Notes: generated from the letters alone by a model not told the origin. Shown: positions 16,442 through 23,623, counted from the stretch's first letter. The stretch is 38,214 bases of DNA from Flavobacteriales bacterium (GCA_017302935.1 JAFLBT010000011.1:1-38214), one strand, 5' to 3'. A program made the numbers and translations.

Positions 16442-16476
16442 GAATCACCACCTTAAAATTATAAGAATGGTGATTC
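16442..16476. terminator. Hairpin between convergent tdh and globin genes
   Basis: GAATCACCA (16442-16450) pairs perfectly with TGGTGATTC (16468-16476), with an inner CTTA/TAAG pair. On the minus strand a T-rich run follows, so it best fits as terminator for the globin operon; it also directly follows the tdh stop. Confidence 0.6.
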
Positions 16477-16500
16477 CGCACAGTTAAAGTATGTGTTATA

Positions 16501-17085
16501 TTATTGTTGTACAATCGGTGCTCTAAGTGATTCTAAAACCTCAACAACTTCACCAATTAATGCCGAGTCTGTTACTCCGTTTAAACCGGCTGCAGCTCCT
16601 ACGTAACCAATAAATTTATCATAGTCGGCATTATTAGCTTTTACACCCATTCTAGGGTTTTGAGCCGGGTCATGAGCAGCAACCATTCCTAATCCGGAAT
16701 AGGTGTTTGTTGCTCCACCACCTGTGTTTGCCGAAAAGAAATCGGTTAAGTTTTTGCTTAAAACAGCAACATTTGTGGTGTTTCCACCAGAAACTTCTCC
16801 AACAATAGGTGCAAAATGAGCCCCTAAGTTTCCTTGAGAACCGGCAACAATATCGGCAACAATTAATGTAATCGTACTGTCAACCACAGAACGGTAAGAC
16901 AATCTTCCCTGTTCAATCATTTGACCGGGATTGTTTGGATCTGAAACCTTGGAAAAACCACCTAATTTTTGATAAAGAGTTAATTCGGCTGGTGGCGTGG
17001 CATCATCGTCATCACTACAAGAAACATAAGCGAATCCTGAAATAAGGAGTAGAGCAAAAAGAGATAATTTTGATAAATGTTTCAT
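16501..17085 (-). CDS. Lipoprotein with truncated-hemoglobin-like domain
   Basis: A 194-residue protein. MKHLSKLSLFALLLISGFAY leads to a lipobox with Cys at 23, followed by SDDDDAT, an acidic surface-export-like signal. The mature part reads like a group 1 truncated hemoglobin: LYQKLGG (residues 38-43) at the start, a helix with VVDSTITLIVADIV, F91 where the CD1 Phe belongs (LGAHFAPIV), an E-helix NLTDFFSANTGG, then H138 in SGLGMVAAHDP at the proximal heme-ligand (F8) position, and the closing DYDKFIGYVGAAAGLNGV ... VLESLRAPIV. The usual B10 Tyr is not evident, so heme and ligand chemistry may differ. A globin outside the cytoplasm is unusual. It starts 16 bases after the HMA-like gene, so the two form an operon. 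Confidence 0.72.
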   Translation of the reverse strand: MKHLSKLSLFALLLISGFAYVSCSDDDDATPPAELTLYQKLGGFSKVSDPNNPGQMIEQGRLSYRSVVDSTITLIVADIVAGSQGNLGAHFAPIVGEVSGGNTTNVAVLSKNLTDFFSANTGGGATNTYSGLGMVAAHDPAQNPRMGVKANNADYDKFIGYVGAAAGLNGVTDSALIGEVVEVLESLRAPIVQQ

Positions 17086-17101
17086 AACAATTCTATTTAG
17101 G

Positions 17102-17539
17102 TTAATTAAAAATTCGTTGAATTCCTCTGGAAAATTTATAGCTAAAGCTATCCGTATTCATGGCTGGACAAACTTTTTTAGAAGCTATTTCATCTGAAAT
17201 TACAAAGCGTTCTGCTTGATAATTCCCTTTGGATGAAAGTTGCGTGAAAACTTGATCAGAATTCACAATTCTGTTGTCGTGAAAATAAACAACAACGCCT
17301 TTTTCGGCAACAATTTTGATGTTTTTTACGCCGTTAATCGATTTTAAGTTTCTGTGAATTTCTTTCGCTTTTAATGAATCGAGTGGTTCATTAAAATCGA
17401 TTCTGCTGATTTGAAGGGTTGCATTGTCAACTTCAATTGGCTTGGCTGTGGCAATGTGAACAACCAATACTACAAAGAGTAGGAAAACAATTCCGACGAT
17501 GCTTCCTAAAAAGAGTTTTACTTTTCTGTTGATTTTCAT
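17102..17539 (-). CDS. Membrane-anchored HMA-like protein without CxxC
   Basis: A 145-residue protein with one N-terminal membrane helix (about 8-30, LFLGSIVGIVFLLFVVLVVH) and an outside domain. Residues about 42-112 follow the beta-alpha-beta-beta-alpha-beta pattern of heavy-metal-associated domains (LKAKEIHRNLKSINGVKNIK, then GVVVYFHDNR and SDQVFTQLS) but lack the CxxC metal site. One Cys, C124, lies in KKVCPAMNTDSF near the C-terminus and could be a metal or heme ligand. The ATG at 17539 is used; a TTG two codons earlier is not needed. It is the first gene of a two-gene operon with the globin lipoprotein, behind an ECF-type promoter candidate. Function unknown. Confidence 0.68.
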   Translation of the reverse strand: MKINRKVKLFLGSIVGIVFLLFVVLVVHIATAKPIEVDNATLQISRIDFNEPLDSLKAKEIHRNLKSINGVKNIKIVAEKGVVVYFHDNRIVNSDQVFTQLSSKGNYQAERFVISDEIASKKVCPAMNTDSFSYKFSRGIQRIFN

Positions 17540-17568
17540 AACCAAGAATTTTGAGTTTGTTCTTCCTA

Positions 17569-17595
17569 GTTACGTGAAAAGTTTGGGTATGGTTT
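17569..17595 (-). promoter_or_regulatory. ECF-sigma-type promoter candidate before HMA/globin operon
   Basis: On the minus strand AAACC (17595-17591), 16 bases, then CGTAAC (17574-17569). An AACC -35 and a CGT-type -10 are the usual marks of ECF-dependent promoters. The following bases (TAGGAAGAACAAACTC) resemble those after the promoter candidate of the sigma-factor operon (CCTAGAACAAATAAACTC). The predicted start is about 20 bases before the ATG. Confidence 0.45.
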
Positions 17596-17605
17596 TGTGA
17601 AAGGG

Positions 17606-18106
17606 TTATTTTTTTGATTTTAATTTTTGAATATAATTGCTTTCTATAGAATCTTTAACAGCAATAACTTCTTTAGACGTTTCATTTGGAATTGTCATAG
17701 AGAGCACATAATGTTTAATTTTCCATTTTCCGTTAACTTTTTCCAGAACGCCAGAACCTCTGCAGATTTTAAATGAAGTGTCTAGTAATTCATCAAACCA
17801 GGCCATTTTATTAGATTTATCGATGTAGATATTCCGTTCTAAGGGATAAAATGTCCACGCTTTTCCTTTGTCAAAATATGGTTTTGAAAAAGTTTCAAAT
17901 TCTTTTCGGTTCCAATTTTCGGTGGCGTCTGTTCCGATAAATATGGCATCATTGGTCATTAAATTAAAATAATCATCATACTTAGCATCAGCCGCAGCTT
18001 TATGCCATTGGTTGATAACAGCATTGATTTCACTTTTTTCATCTATTTTACAATCAGAAGAAAAACAACCAATTAAAATAACAAAGAAGGATATTATAAT
18101 TTTCAT
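17606..18106 (-). CDS. SnoaL/NTF2-like probable lipoprotein
   Basis: A 166-residue protein with a hydrophobic start MKIIISFFVILIGC (lipobox LIGC, Cys at 14), so probably a lipoprotein. The mature part follows the cone-shaped NTF2/SnoaL (DUF4440-like) pattern: SEINAVINQWHKAAADAKYD, YFNLMTNDAIFIGTDATENW, KEFETFSKPYF, then MAWFDELLD and VLEKVNGKWKIKHYVLS. That fold binds small ligands or serves as an enzyme scaffold, but the family is too broad to name a substrate. A TAAGTTTG -7 box and tandem hairpins lie upstream. It stands between the globin operon and the sigma-factor operon, on the same strand. Confidence 0.78.
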   Translation of the reverse strand: MKIIISFFVILIGCFSSDCKIDEKSEINAVINQWHKAAADAKYDDYFNLMTNDAIFIGTDATENWNRKEFETFSKPYFDKGKAWTFYPLERNIYIDKSNKMAWFDELLDTSFKICRGSGVLEKVNGKWKIKHYVLSMTIPNETSKEVIAVKDSIESNYIQKLKSKK

Positions 18107-18124
18107 GATAAATTTTTTAGTAAA

Positions 18125-18183
18125 AAAAAGAGTACTGTAAAAGTACTCTTTTTAGTTATTACTGATGTGTAAAAAGTAATAAC
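18125..18183 (-). terminator. Two tandem hairpins after the barrel gene
   Basis: The first has arms GTTATTAC (18155-18162) and GTAATAAC (18176-18183). The second has arms AAAAAGAGTACT (18125-18136) and AGTACTCTTTTT (18142-18153), followed on the minus strand by a T run: a textbook terminator for the sigma-factor operon. A perfect TAAGTTTG box (18190-18183) just upstream means the second hairpin could also lie inside the leader of the SnoaL-like gene. Confidence 0.75.
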
Positions 18184-18198
18184 AAACTTAACTAAAAC

Positions 18199-18232
18199 TA
18201 ATTTACGTAATTAAACCAACATAATTTACGTA
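18199..18232. repeat. Direct repeat TAATTTACGTA, two copies
   Basis: TAATTTACGTA occurs at 18199-18209 and 18222-18232, 23 bases apart; the core TTTACGTA is nearly palindromic. The second copy touches the stop codon of the barrel gene. Both lie just upstream of the TAAGTTTG box of the SnoaL-like gene, so an operator is possible. Confidence 0.45.
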
Positions 18233-19696
18233 TTAAAATCGATAACTTATTCCGGAATATAACCCGATGAAATAAGGTTTAAATCCTCCGTTACTATGAC
18301 TAAATGTATTTAACTGATATTTGAATGTAGGTTCAAAATTGGCTTGAAATGATTTAAAAAATGAATACCTAAAACCAATACCAAAATTGGTGCTAAAATG
18401 AAGTTTATTCAAATTGTTTGCTTCTCCAACGAGAGCTGAAAAACCATCTGAAACTACCATAATTTTATTGTCATCTAAGATGAAAGAACTAACTCCGCCA
18501 ATCAAATTAATTCCAAATTTTTTATTTAATAAACGATATGAAACTTCAAGCGGTACTTCATAATAGCTCATCATTTGTTGGATAGAACCAAATTGAGATG
18601 CATTGAAATTAACTTTAGGTTCAAGTAGAATGTTTTGAATATTGATAAAAACACCTTGTCCTTCATATTTAATATTTTGAATCCTACTGGTGCTAATTTC
18701 AGGGTAAAATTCAACGTTATTGGTTAAATAACTTAGGTTAACTTTGTTAACACCTGTTCGAACAGCAAATTTTTTATTCAAAGAATAATTAACTCCCACA
18801 CCATAACTCATAGTATTTTCATATTCTTTAGAATTATTAGCAAATTGGCTATCAATTGGAGAACCGTTGGAAGATGAACCCAAATAAACAGGAGCAATAG
18901 CAGTAGTTATTTCCCACTTGTTTAATTTAGGTTCAACTTTTGGTTTTTTTTCTTTTTCTGATAGCAATTCTTCCAACGCATTAGGTTCAACTTTTACTTC
19001 TGCCAAACCGGTTTCAGTTTTAGTTGAATCTATTTTATTTTCATTTGTGATAGTCTTTTTTTCCGTAATACTTTTATCAAGATCAAAAATTAATTTATTT
19101 TCAGTATTTGAATTGGTAGTTGATTTTTCAGATTGGATATTGTTTTGAGAGACAATTTTTTCTTTTAAGCTATTAAAATCAGCATCATTTTTTTTATCTC
19201 GGAAAGTGTTTTTATCTCTATTTGAAGTTGAAAAAGACTCTTTTGATTTGTTGTTTTCCGAAAAAACAACAGCAGCATTTTTGTCTGTTTTCAAATTTGA
19301 ACGATTTGATTTTTTTGTTAAGTTTTCTTTGTTTTCGCTTGCACTTTCATTTGAGATTTCATTTTCAAAAACAATTTTTTCTTCATTTTTTCTATTATTT
19401 TCTAATTCTTCATTAGTAGTTATAATGTCTTTAGTTGAATTCTTGTCTTCTTCAAAAACAATTTTTTCTTCATCATTTCCTACTTTAGTTTCAGTTGAAT
19501 TTTGAAATAATAAAAGGCCAATTATAAATAACGCCGCTACTCCTGAAAGTTTCCACCAAAGCGGAATTACACGTTTTTTATCTTCTTTTTTTCTTAATTT
19601 TTCTTCAATAGCATTCCATACCAATTCATCAGGAGTTTCTTCAAAATCCTTGAATTTTTCTTGAAATAATCTACCTATATCTTTTTTATTTTTCAT
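18233..19696 (-). CDS. Trans-envelope protein: cytoplasmic head, membrane helix, beta-barrel
   Basis: A 487-residue protein with an unusual layout. Residues 1-45 are a soluble head (DIGRLFQEKFKDFEETPDEL, then VWNAIEEKLRKKED) in the place of an anti-sigma domain. Residues 46-64 (LWWKLSGVAALFIIGLLLF) are one membrane helix. Residues about 65-257 are a charged, Asn/Ser/Lys/Glu-rich linker with repeated KIVFE motifs. Residues about 258-487 have the alternating pattern of an outer-membrane beta-barrel (YGVGVNYSLNKKFAVRTGV, YEVPLEVSYRLLNKKFGINL), ending GLYSGISYRF with the terminal Phe usual for barrels. There is no N-terminal signal peptide; the helix must act as anchor. It overlaps the sigma-factor stop by 4 bases (ATGA). 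I infer an anti-sigma regulator linking both membranes. Proteins like it are usually annotated only as outer membrane beta-barrel. Confidence 0.8.
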   Translation of the reverse strand: MKNKKDIGRLFQEKFKDFEETPDELVWNAIEEKLRKKEDKKRVIPLWWKLSGVAALFIIGLLLFQNSTETKVGNDEEKIVFEEDKNSTKDIITTNEELENNRKNEEKIVFENEISNESASENKENLTKKSNRSNLKTDKNAAVVFSENNKSKESFSTSNRDKNTFRDKKNDADFNSLKEKIVSQNNIQSEKSTTNSNTENKLIFDLDKSITEKKTITNENKIDSTKTETGLAEVKVEPNALEELLSEKEKKPKVEPKLNKWEITTAIAPVYLGSSSNGSPIDSQFANNSKEYENTMSYGVGVNYSLNKKFAVRTGVNKVNLSYLTNNVEFYPEISTSRIQNIKYEGQGVFINIQNILLEPKVNFNASQFGSIQQMMSYYEVPLEVSYRLLNKKFGINLIGGVSSFILDDNKIMVVSDGFSALVGEANNLNKLHFSTNFGIGFRYSFFKSFQANFEPTFKYQLNTFSHSNGGFKPYFIGLYSGISYRF

Positions 19697-20235
19697 TTGG
19701 CTTCATTAAATTCGTTTGACGCCTTTTTTTCAATTTTTTCTTTTAAAATCATTTTAGCTCTAGCTAAATTTGATTTTGATGTTCCAATATTAATATCTAA
19801 CATTTCTGCAATTTCTGCGTGTGAATAACCATCTAATATATATAAGTTGAACACTAATCTATATTTATCCGGCAATTCTTGTATGGTTTTAAGTAGAAAA
19901 TCCATACTGATATCTTCTTCTTCAATTTCAATTTCTACCGTTTCCGGAAAATTTTCCGTTACAATTTCAAAAACTTTTTGTGAACGATATTTTTGTAAAA
20001 TAAAATTGATGATAATCCTTTTAATCCATCCTTCAAAGGAACCTTTAAAATTAAACTGCTCAATTTTTTCAAAAATCAACAAAAATCCTTCTTGTAAATT
20101 ATCTTGTGCTTCTTCATAACTCCTCGAATATTTAAGACACACGCTAAACAACTTAGCTGAAAAAAGCTTATAAAGTTGTTCTTGTGCCCTAATATTTTCT
20201 TTTTTACATTCTTGTATGAGTTGGTCTAAACCCAC
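19693..20235 (-). CDS. ECF-family RNA polymerase sigma factor
   Basis: A 180-residue sigma-70 factor with only regions 2 and 4. Region 2 (about 20-87) includes LYKLFSAKLFSVCLKYSRSY, EEAQDNLQEGFLLIFEKIEQ and the FKGSFEGWIKRIIINF block for -10 recognition. Region 4 (about 110-168) has IQELPDKYRLVFNLYILDGY and the helix-turn-helix SHAEIAEMLDINIGTSKSNL. It belongs to the large Bacteroidota ECF group. The start is GTG at 20235: an in-frame TGA lies just upstream and the family N-terminus (LDQLIQECKKENIRAQEQLY) begins at once. It follows a lipoprotein gene by 21 bases and overlaps the barrel gene by 4, so all three are one operon, with an ECF-like promoter in front suggesting self-activation. Confidence 0.93.
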   Translation of the reverse strand: MGLDQLIQECKKENIRAQEQLYKLFSAKLFSVCLKYSRSYEEAQDNLQEGFLLIFEKIEQFNFKGSFEGWIKRIIINFILQKYRSQKVFEIVTENFPETVEIEIEEEDISMDFLLKTIQELPDKYRLVFNLYILDGYSHAEIAEMLDINIGTSKSNLARAKMILKEKIEKKASNEFNEAK

Positions 20236-20256
20236 AAGCTTTCATTGTCTTAAATG

Positions 20257-20664
20257 TTAATATTTAACGGGAATTTCAACACTTTCAAAAATTGCATTTC
20301 CTTCTTCATCTTTCCCTTTATAAAATCTAAATAAATAAGTTTGTAAACTATTTGCATAAAATTCGAATGAAACTTCATAAGCTTCTTCGTTCAAATTTTG
20401 ACATGCAGTAGTATTGGAAACGATACATTGAATTCCAATATTCCTTACGTTTTCATATTGGTCAAAATAAAAACCATTAAAAGCATGACAACTAGTTGGT
20501 CTTTTGTAATATAACTTTATTTCATGCATTTGCCGAAAAGAAAAAGTATCGGGCACAATAAAATTTTCAACCTTTACAATTTCATAATGCTGCTTAGGTT
20601 CATTTTCAACAGAACACGAAAAAAAACATACAACAAGCAACAGTAAAATAACAACTTTTTTCAT
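20257..20664 (-). CDS. Small lipoprotein of unknown function in the sigma operon
   Basis: A 135-residue lipoprotein: MKKVVILLLLVVCFFSC with Cys 17 as lipid site, followed by SVENEP, mildly acidic. The mature domain (HYEIVKVENFIVPDTFSF, a YYKRPTSCHAFNGFYFDQYE segment, SFEFYANSLQTYLFRFYKG) looks all-beta with Cys at 59, 80 and 88; I recognise no family. The ATG at 20664 is preferred because it starts the signal peptide and because the ECF-like promoter lies inside the longer open frame (up to 20718). It is the first gene of the lipoprotein-sigma-barrel operon, so it may be a ligand-binding partner of the barrel or simply a product the sigma factor controls. Confidence 0.75.
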   Translation of the reverse strand: MKKVVILLLLVVCFFSCSVENEPKQHYEIVKVENFIVPDTFSFRQMHEIKLYYKRPTSCHAFNGFYFDQYENVRNIGIQCIVSNTTACQNLNEEAYEVSFEFYANSLQTYLFRFYKGKDEEGNAIFESVEIPVKY

Positions 20665-20686
20665 TGAGTTTATTTGTTCTAGGTTA

Positions 20687-20713
20687 TAGATGTAAAATTT
20701 GTCAAAAGGTTGC
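20687..20713 (-). promoter_or_regulatory. ECF-sigma-type promoter candidate of the sigma operon
   Basis: On the minus strand GCAACC (20713-20708), 15 bases, then CATCTA (20692-20687), followed by TAACCTAGAACAAA. A (G)CAACC -35 with a CGTCTA-like -10 is the pattern I recall for Bacteroidota ECF promoters. The predicted start is about 16 bases before the ATG at 20664. No TAnnTTTG box is seen between recA and this gene. Confidence 0.5.
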
Positions 20714-20727
20714 GTCATAAATAAAAA

Positions 20728-20749
20728 AAACCCGAAATTTTTCGGGTTT
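20728..20749 (-). terminator. Intrinsic terminator of recA
   Basis: AAACCCGAAA pairs with TTTCGGGTTT around a 2-base centre, 6 bases after the recA stop; on the minus strand a run of T follows directly. Confidence 0.85.
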
Positions 20750-20754
20750 AGGTT

Positions 20755-21756
20755 TTATTCAGCTTCTTTAATTTTTTCTTTGATTTTAATTTCTAATTCG
20801 TCTGCTAATTCAGGATTATCTTTAATAAGAGCTTTTACTGCATCACGACCTTGTCCTAATTTTGTGTCGCCATAGCTAAACCATGAACCGGCTTTTTTAA
20901 TGATTTCAAATTCTACGGCCAAATCTAAAATTTCCCCTGTTTTAGAAACTCCTTCACCATACATGATATCAAATTCTGCGGTTTTGAATGGTGGAGCCAC
21001 TTTGTTTTTAACCACTTTGACTTTGGTTCTGTTCCCGATTACGTTTTCACCATCTTTAATTTGAGAAGAACGTCTGATATCTAAACGAACAGATGCATAA
21101 AATTTTAAGGCATTTCCTCCTGTAGTTGTTTCCGGATTACCAAACATCACGCCAATTTTTTCACGTAATTGATTGATAAAGAAAACAGTACAATTTGTTT
21201 TGCTGATGGTTGCTGTTAATTTTCTTAAGGCTTGTGACATCAATCGGGCGTGTAATCCCATTTTTGAATCACCCATTTCTCCTTCAATTTCACTTTTTGG
21301 AGTTAATGCGGCAACGGAGTCAATAACTACAACATCAATTGCCCCAGAACGGATTAGGTTCTCAGCAATTTCAAGAGCTTGTTCACCGTTGTCCGGTTGA
21401 GAAATGATTAAGTTTTCTATATCAACACCCAGTTTTTCAGCATAATGACGGTCAAAAGCATGTTCGGCATCAATAAAAGCGGCAATTCCACCTGCTTTTT
21501 GAGCCTCAGCAATTGCATGAAGTGTTAAGGTGGTTTTACCAGAAGATTCCGGACCGTAAATTTCTATAATTCTTCCTTTTGGATAACCGTTTACACCCAA
21601 CGCTAAATCGAGACCTAAAGAACCCGAAGAAATGGTTTCCACTTCTTCAATGGCTTTGTCTCCCATTTTCATTACGGTACCTTTTCCGTAGGTTTTGTCT
21701 AATTTGTCTAATGTTAATTGCAAGGCTTTTAATTTGGCTTCTTTCTCTGAACTCAT
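20755..21756 (-). CDS. recA: Recombinase RecA
   Basis: A 333-residue RecA, the strand-exchange ATPase of homologous recombination. Walker A is GPESSGKT (residues 68-75); further landmarks are [10 protein letters not shown], the Walker [20 protein letters not shown], loop L1 ([20 protein letters not shown]) and loop L2 ([20 protein letters not shown]). The C-terminus is short and charged ([14 protein letters not shown]), as in many Bacteroidota. The ATG at 21756 gives the standard start [20 protein letters not shown]. It is single-gene, ending at its own terminator. Two direct CCACATTATT repeats, 21 bases apart, precede the start codon; no LexA-type box is evident and no lexA is in the window. 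Confidence 0.98.
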   Translation of the reverse strand: MSSEKEAKLKALQLTLDKLDKTYGKGTVMKMGDKAIEEVETISSGSLGLDLALGVNGYPKGRIIEIYGPESSGKTTLTLHAIAEAQKAGGIAAFIDAEHAFDRHYAEKLGVDIENLIISQPDNGEQALEIAENLIRSGAIDVVVIDSVAALTPKSEIEGEMGDSKMGLHARLMSQALRKLTATISKTNCTVFFINQLREKIGVMFGNPETTTGGNALKFYASVRLDIRRSSQIKDGENVIGNRTKVKVVKNKVAPPFKTAEFDIMYGEGVSKTGEILDLAVEFEIIKKAGSWFSYGDTKLGQGRDAVKALIKDNPELADELEIKIKEKIKEAE

Positions 21757-21787
21757 AATAATGTGGCTTTAAAAATTAATAATGTGG
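21757..21787 (-). repeat. Direct repeat CCACATTATT before recA
   Basis: CCACATTATT occurs at 21787-21778 and 21766-21757 on the minus strand, exactly 21 bases (two helical turns) apart, the second touching the recA ATG. It could be a regulator site or a leader element. Confidence 0.45.
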
Positions 21788-21864
21788 TAAAATTACTTTT
21801 TTTTTTCATCTCTTTCTAATTTATTTTTCCACAAAAAGTAACCAAATAAGTAATTTCGATTTCC

Positions 21865-21872
21865 TACTTTTG
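21865..21872 (+). promoter_or_regulatory. -7 promoter box of plsC
   Basis: TACTTTTG matches TAnnTTTG exactly, 20 bases before the ATG at 21892. No TTG is present at the usual distance upstream. Confidence 0.5.
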
Positions 21873-21891
21873 CCATCATACCAAAAACACT

Positions 21892-22626
21892 ATGCATAAA
21901 TTAATATCTTACCCTATTTCCGTATTATATTACCTTACTTTTGGTTTGTTTTTATGTATATTCCATCCTGTTCAATGGTTTTGTTTTAATGTGTTTGGAT
22001 ACCAAGCTCACAAAAAAAGTGTGGATTATTTGAATTTTTGTTTGGTAAGAAGTACACATTTATTAGGAACAACGTATGATTTTCAAAACCGAGATAAATT
22101 ACCTAAAAACGTACCGTTAATCATTGTTGCCAATCATCAGAGTTTGTATGATATTCCTCCCATCATTTGGTTTATGAGAAGATGGCATCCAAAATTCATC
22201 AGTAAAAAAGAATTAGGTAAAGGAATACCAAGCGTTTCCTATAATTTAAGGCATGGTGGTTCCGTTTTAATCGATAGAAAAGACCCAAAACAAGCTTTAC
22301 CAGCTATCAAAGAAATGGCTGAATATATTGAAAAACATAAACGTTCCACAGTAATTTTTCCGGAAGGAACGCGAAGCAAAACCGGTCTGCCTAAAAAATT
22401 CTCAGAAAACGGATTAAAGATTTTGTGTAAATATGCTCCATCCGCTTATATTGTCCCCATATCCATCAATAATTCATGGAAAATGGTTCGTTTTGGTCAA
22501 TTCCCGATGGGATTGGGGAATAGATTAACTTTTACCATTCAAGAACCTTTTCCTGTAAAAGGAAATTCGTTTGAAGATATAATGCAAAAAACAGAAAATG
22601 CCGTGGTAAGCGGAATTAAAAATTAA
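21892..22626 (+). CDS. plsC: 1-acyl-sn-glycerol-3-phosphate acyltransferase
   Basis: A 244-residue membrane-bound acyltransferase that adds the second acyl chain in phosphatidic acid synthesis. The catalytic NHxxxxD motif is NHQSLYD (81-87) and the substrate motif FPEGTRS is at 156-162; a VPISINNSW strand follows. The first 40 residues (LISYPISVLYYLTFGLFLCI) form the membrane anchor. The length is normal. It leads a plus-strand operon: the desaturase starts 8 bases after the stop and the HD protein follows that, which makes a lipid-synthesis role for the first two genes consistent. Another lysophospholipid acyltransferase substrate is possible. Confidence 0.9.
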   Translation: MHKLISYPISVLYYLTFGLFLCIFHPVQWFCFNVFGYQAHKKSVDYLNFCLVRSTHLLGTTYDFQNRDKLPKNVPLIIVANHQSLYDIPPIIWFMRRWHPKFISKKELGKGIPSVSYNLRHGGSVLIDRKDPKQALPAIKEMAEYIEKHKRSTVIFPEGTRSKTGLPKKFSENGLKILCKYAPSAYIVPISINNSWKMVRFGQFPMGLGNRLTFTIQEPFPVKGNSFEDIMQKTENAVVSGIKN

Positions 22627-22633
22627 AAAATTT

Positions 22634-23623
22634 ATGTCAATTAAAAACATTCGTTTAGAAGTAATGCAATTATTGGAAAAGAAAGTAGATTCATTTATGA
22701 ATGACTTTTTGATTCCGGTAGAAAAAATATGGCAACCCTCAGATTTATTACCGGATTCTGAAAAAGAAACTTTTTTTGAAGATGTAACGGAGTTGCGTGA
22801 AATTGCGAAAGAACTTCCGTATGATTTTTGGGTAGTTTTAGTAGGTGATACCATTACAGAAGAAGCTTTGCCAACCTATGAATCTTGGTTAACCGAAGTG
22901 GAAGGTGTAGATAGCGAAGGACGAAACGGCTGGTCGAAATGGGTAAAACATTGGACAGGAGAAGAAAACCGTCATGGCGATGTGTTGAACAAATATCTTT
23001 ATTTGTCTGGGCGTGTGAATATGCGTGAAATTGAAATGACTACCCAACATTTGATTAACGATGGTTTTGTTATTGGCACCGGAAAAGACCCTTACAAAAA
23101 CTTTGTTTACACTAGTTTTCAGGAGTTAGCTACTTATATTTCTCACAATCGTGTTTCACAAATAGCTAAAAAATTTGGTGATTATAAATTATCCAAAATG
23201 TGTAAATTGATTGCTGGCGACGAAATGCGACATCATCATGCATACAGCGAGTTTATCAACCAAATTTTTAAAGTAGATCCTAGTGAAATGATGTTGGCGT
23301 TTCAATATATGATGAAGCAAAAAATTGTGATGCCCGCTCATTTTCTTCGAGAATCAGGTCAAAAAATTAGTTCAGCTTTTGAGCACTTTTCAGATTCAGC
23401 TCAGCGAATTGGTGTTTACACCGCTGCTGATTATGTAGAAATTCTTCAAAAATTAATCGACAAATGGGAAATTGATAAAATAAACGGTTTGACCGATGAA
23501 GCTGAAAAAGCCCGTGATTATTTAATGAAACTCCCTGCCAGAATGGCTAAAATTTCGGAACGTTTGGTTATTCCGGAAGTAGAGAATGTATTTAAATGGG
23601 TGCAACCTGCTTTGGTGAAATAA
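22634..23623 (+). CDS. Acyl-ACP desaturase
   Basis: A 329-residue soluble di-iron desaturase of the plant stearoyl-ACP type (FA_desaturase_2). Two iron-binding motifs are visible: EENRH (E110-H114) and DEMRH (D196-H200), with flanking blocks WSKWVKHWTGEENRHGDVLN and KLIAGDEMRHHHAYSEF. It should insert a double bond into an acyl chain bound to acyl carrier protein using O2 and reduced ferredoxin. Placement directly after plsC suggests membrane-fluidity control. The start at 22634 gives the family N-terminus (MSIKNIRLEVMQLLEKKV); no membrane helices are seen. Confidence 0.92.
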   Translation: MSIKNIRLEVMQLLEKKVDSFMNDFLIPVEKIWQPSDLLPDSEKETFFEDVTELREIAKELPYDFWVVLVGDTITEEALPTYESWLTEVEGVDSEGRNGWSKWVKHWTGEENRHGDVLNKYLYLSGRVNMREIEMTTQHLINDGFVIGTGKDPYKNFVYTSFQELATYISHNRVSQIAKKFGDYKLSKMCKLIAGDEMRHHHAYSEFINQIFKVDPSEMMLAFQYMMKQKIVMPAHFLRESGQKISSAFEHFSDSAQRIGVYTAADYVEILQKLIDKWEIDKINGLTDEAEKARDYLMKLPARMAKISERLVIPEVENVFKWVQPALVK

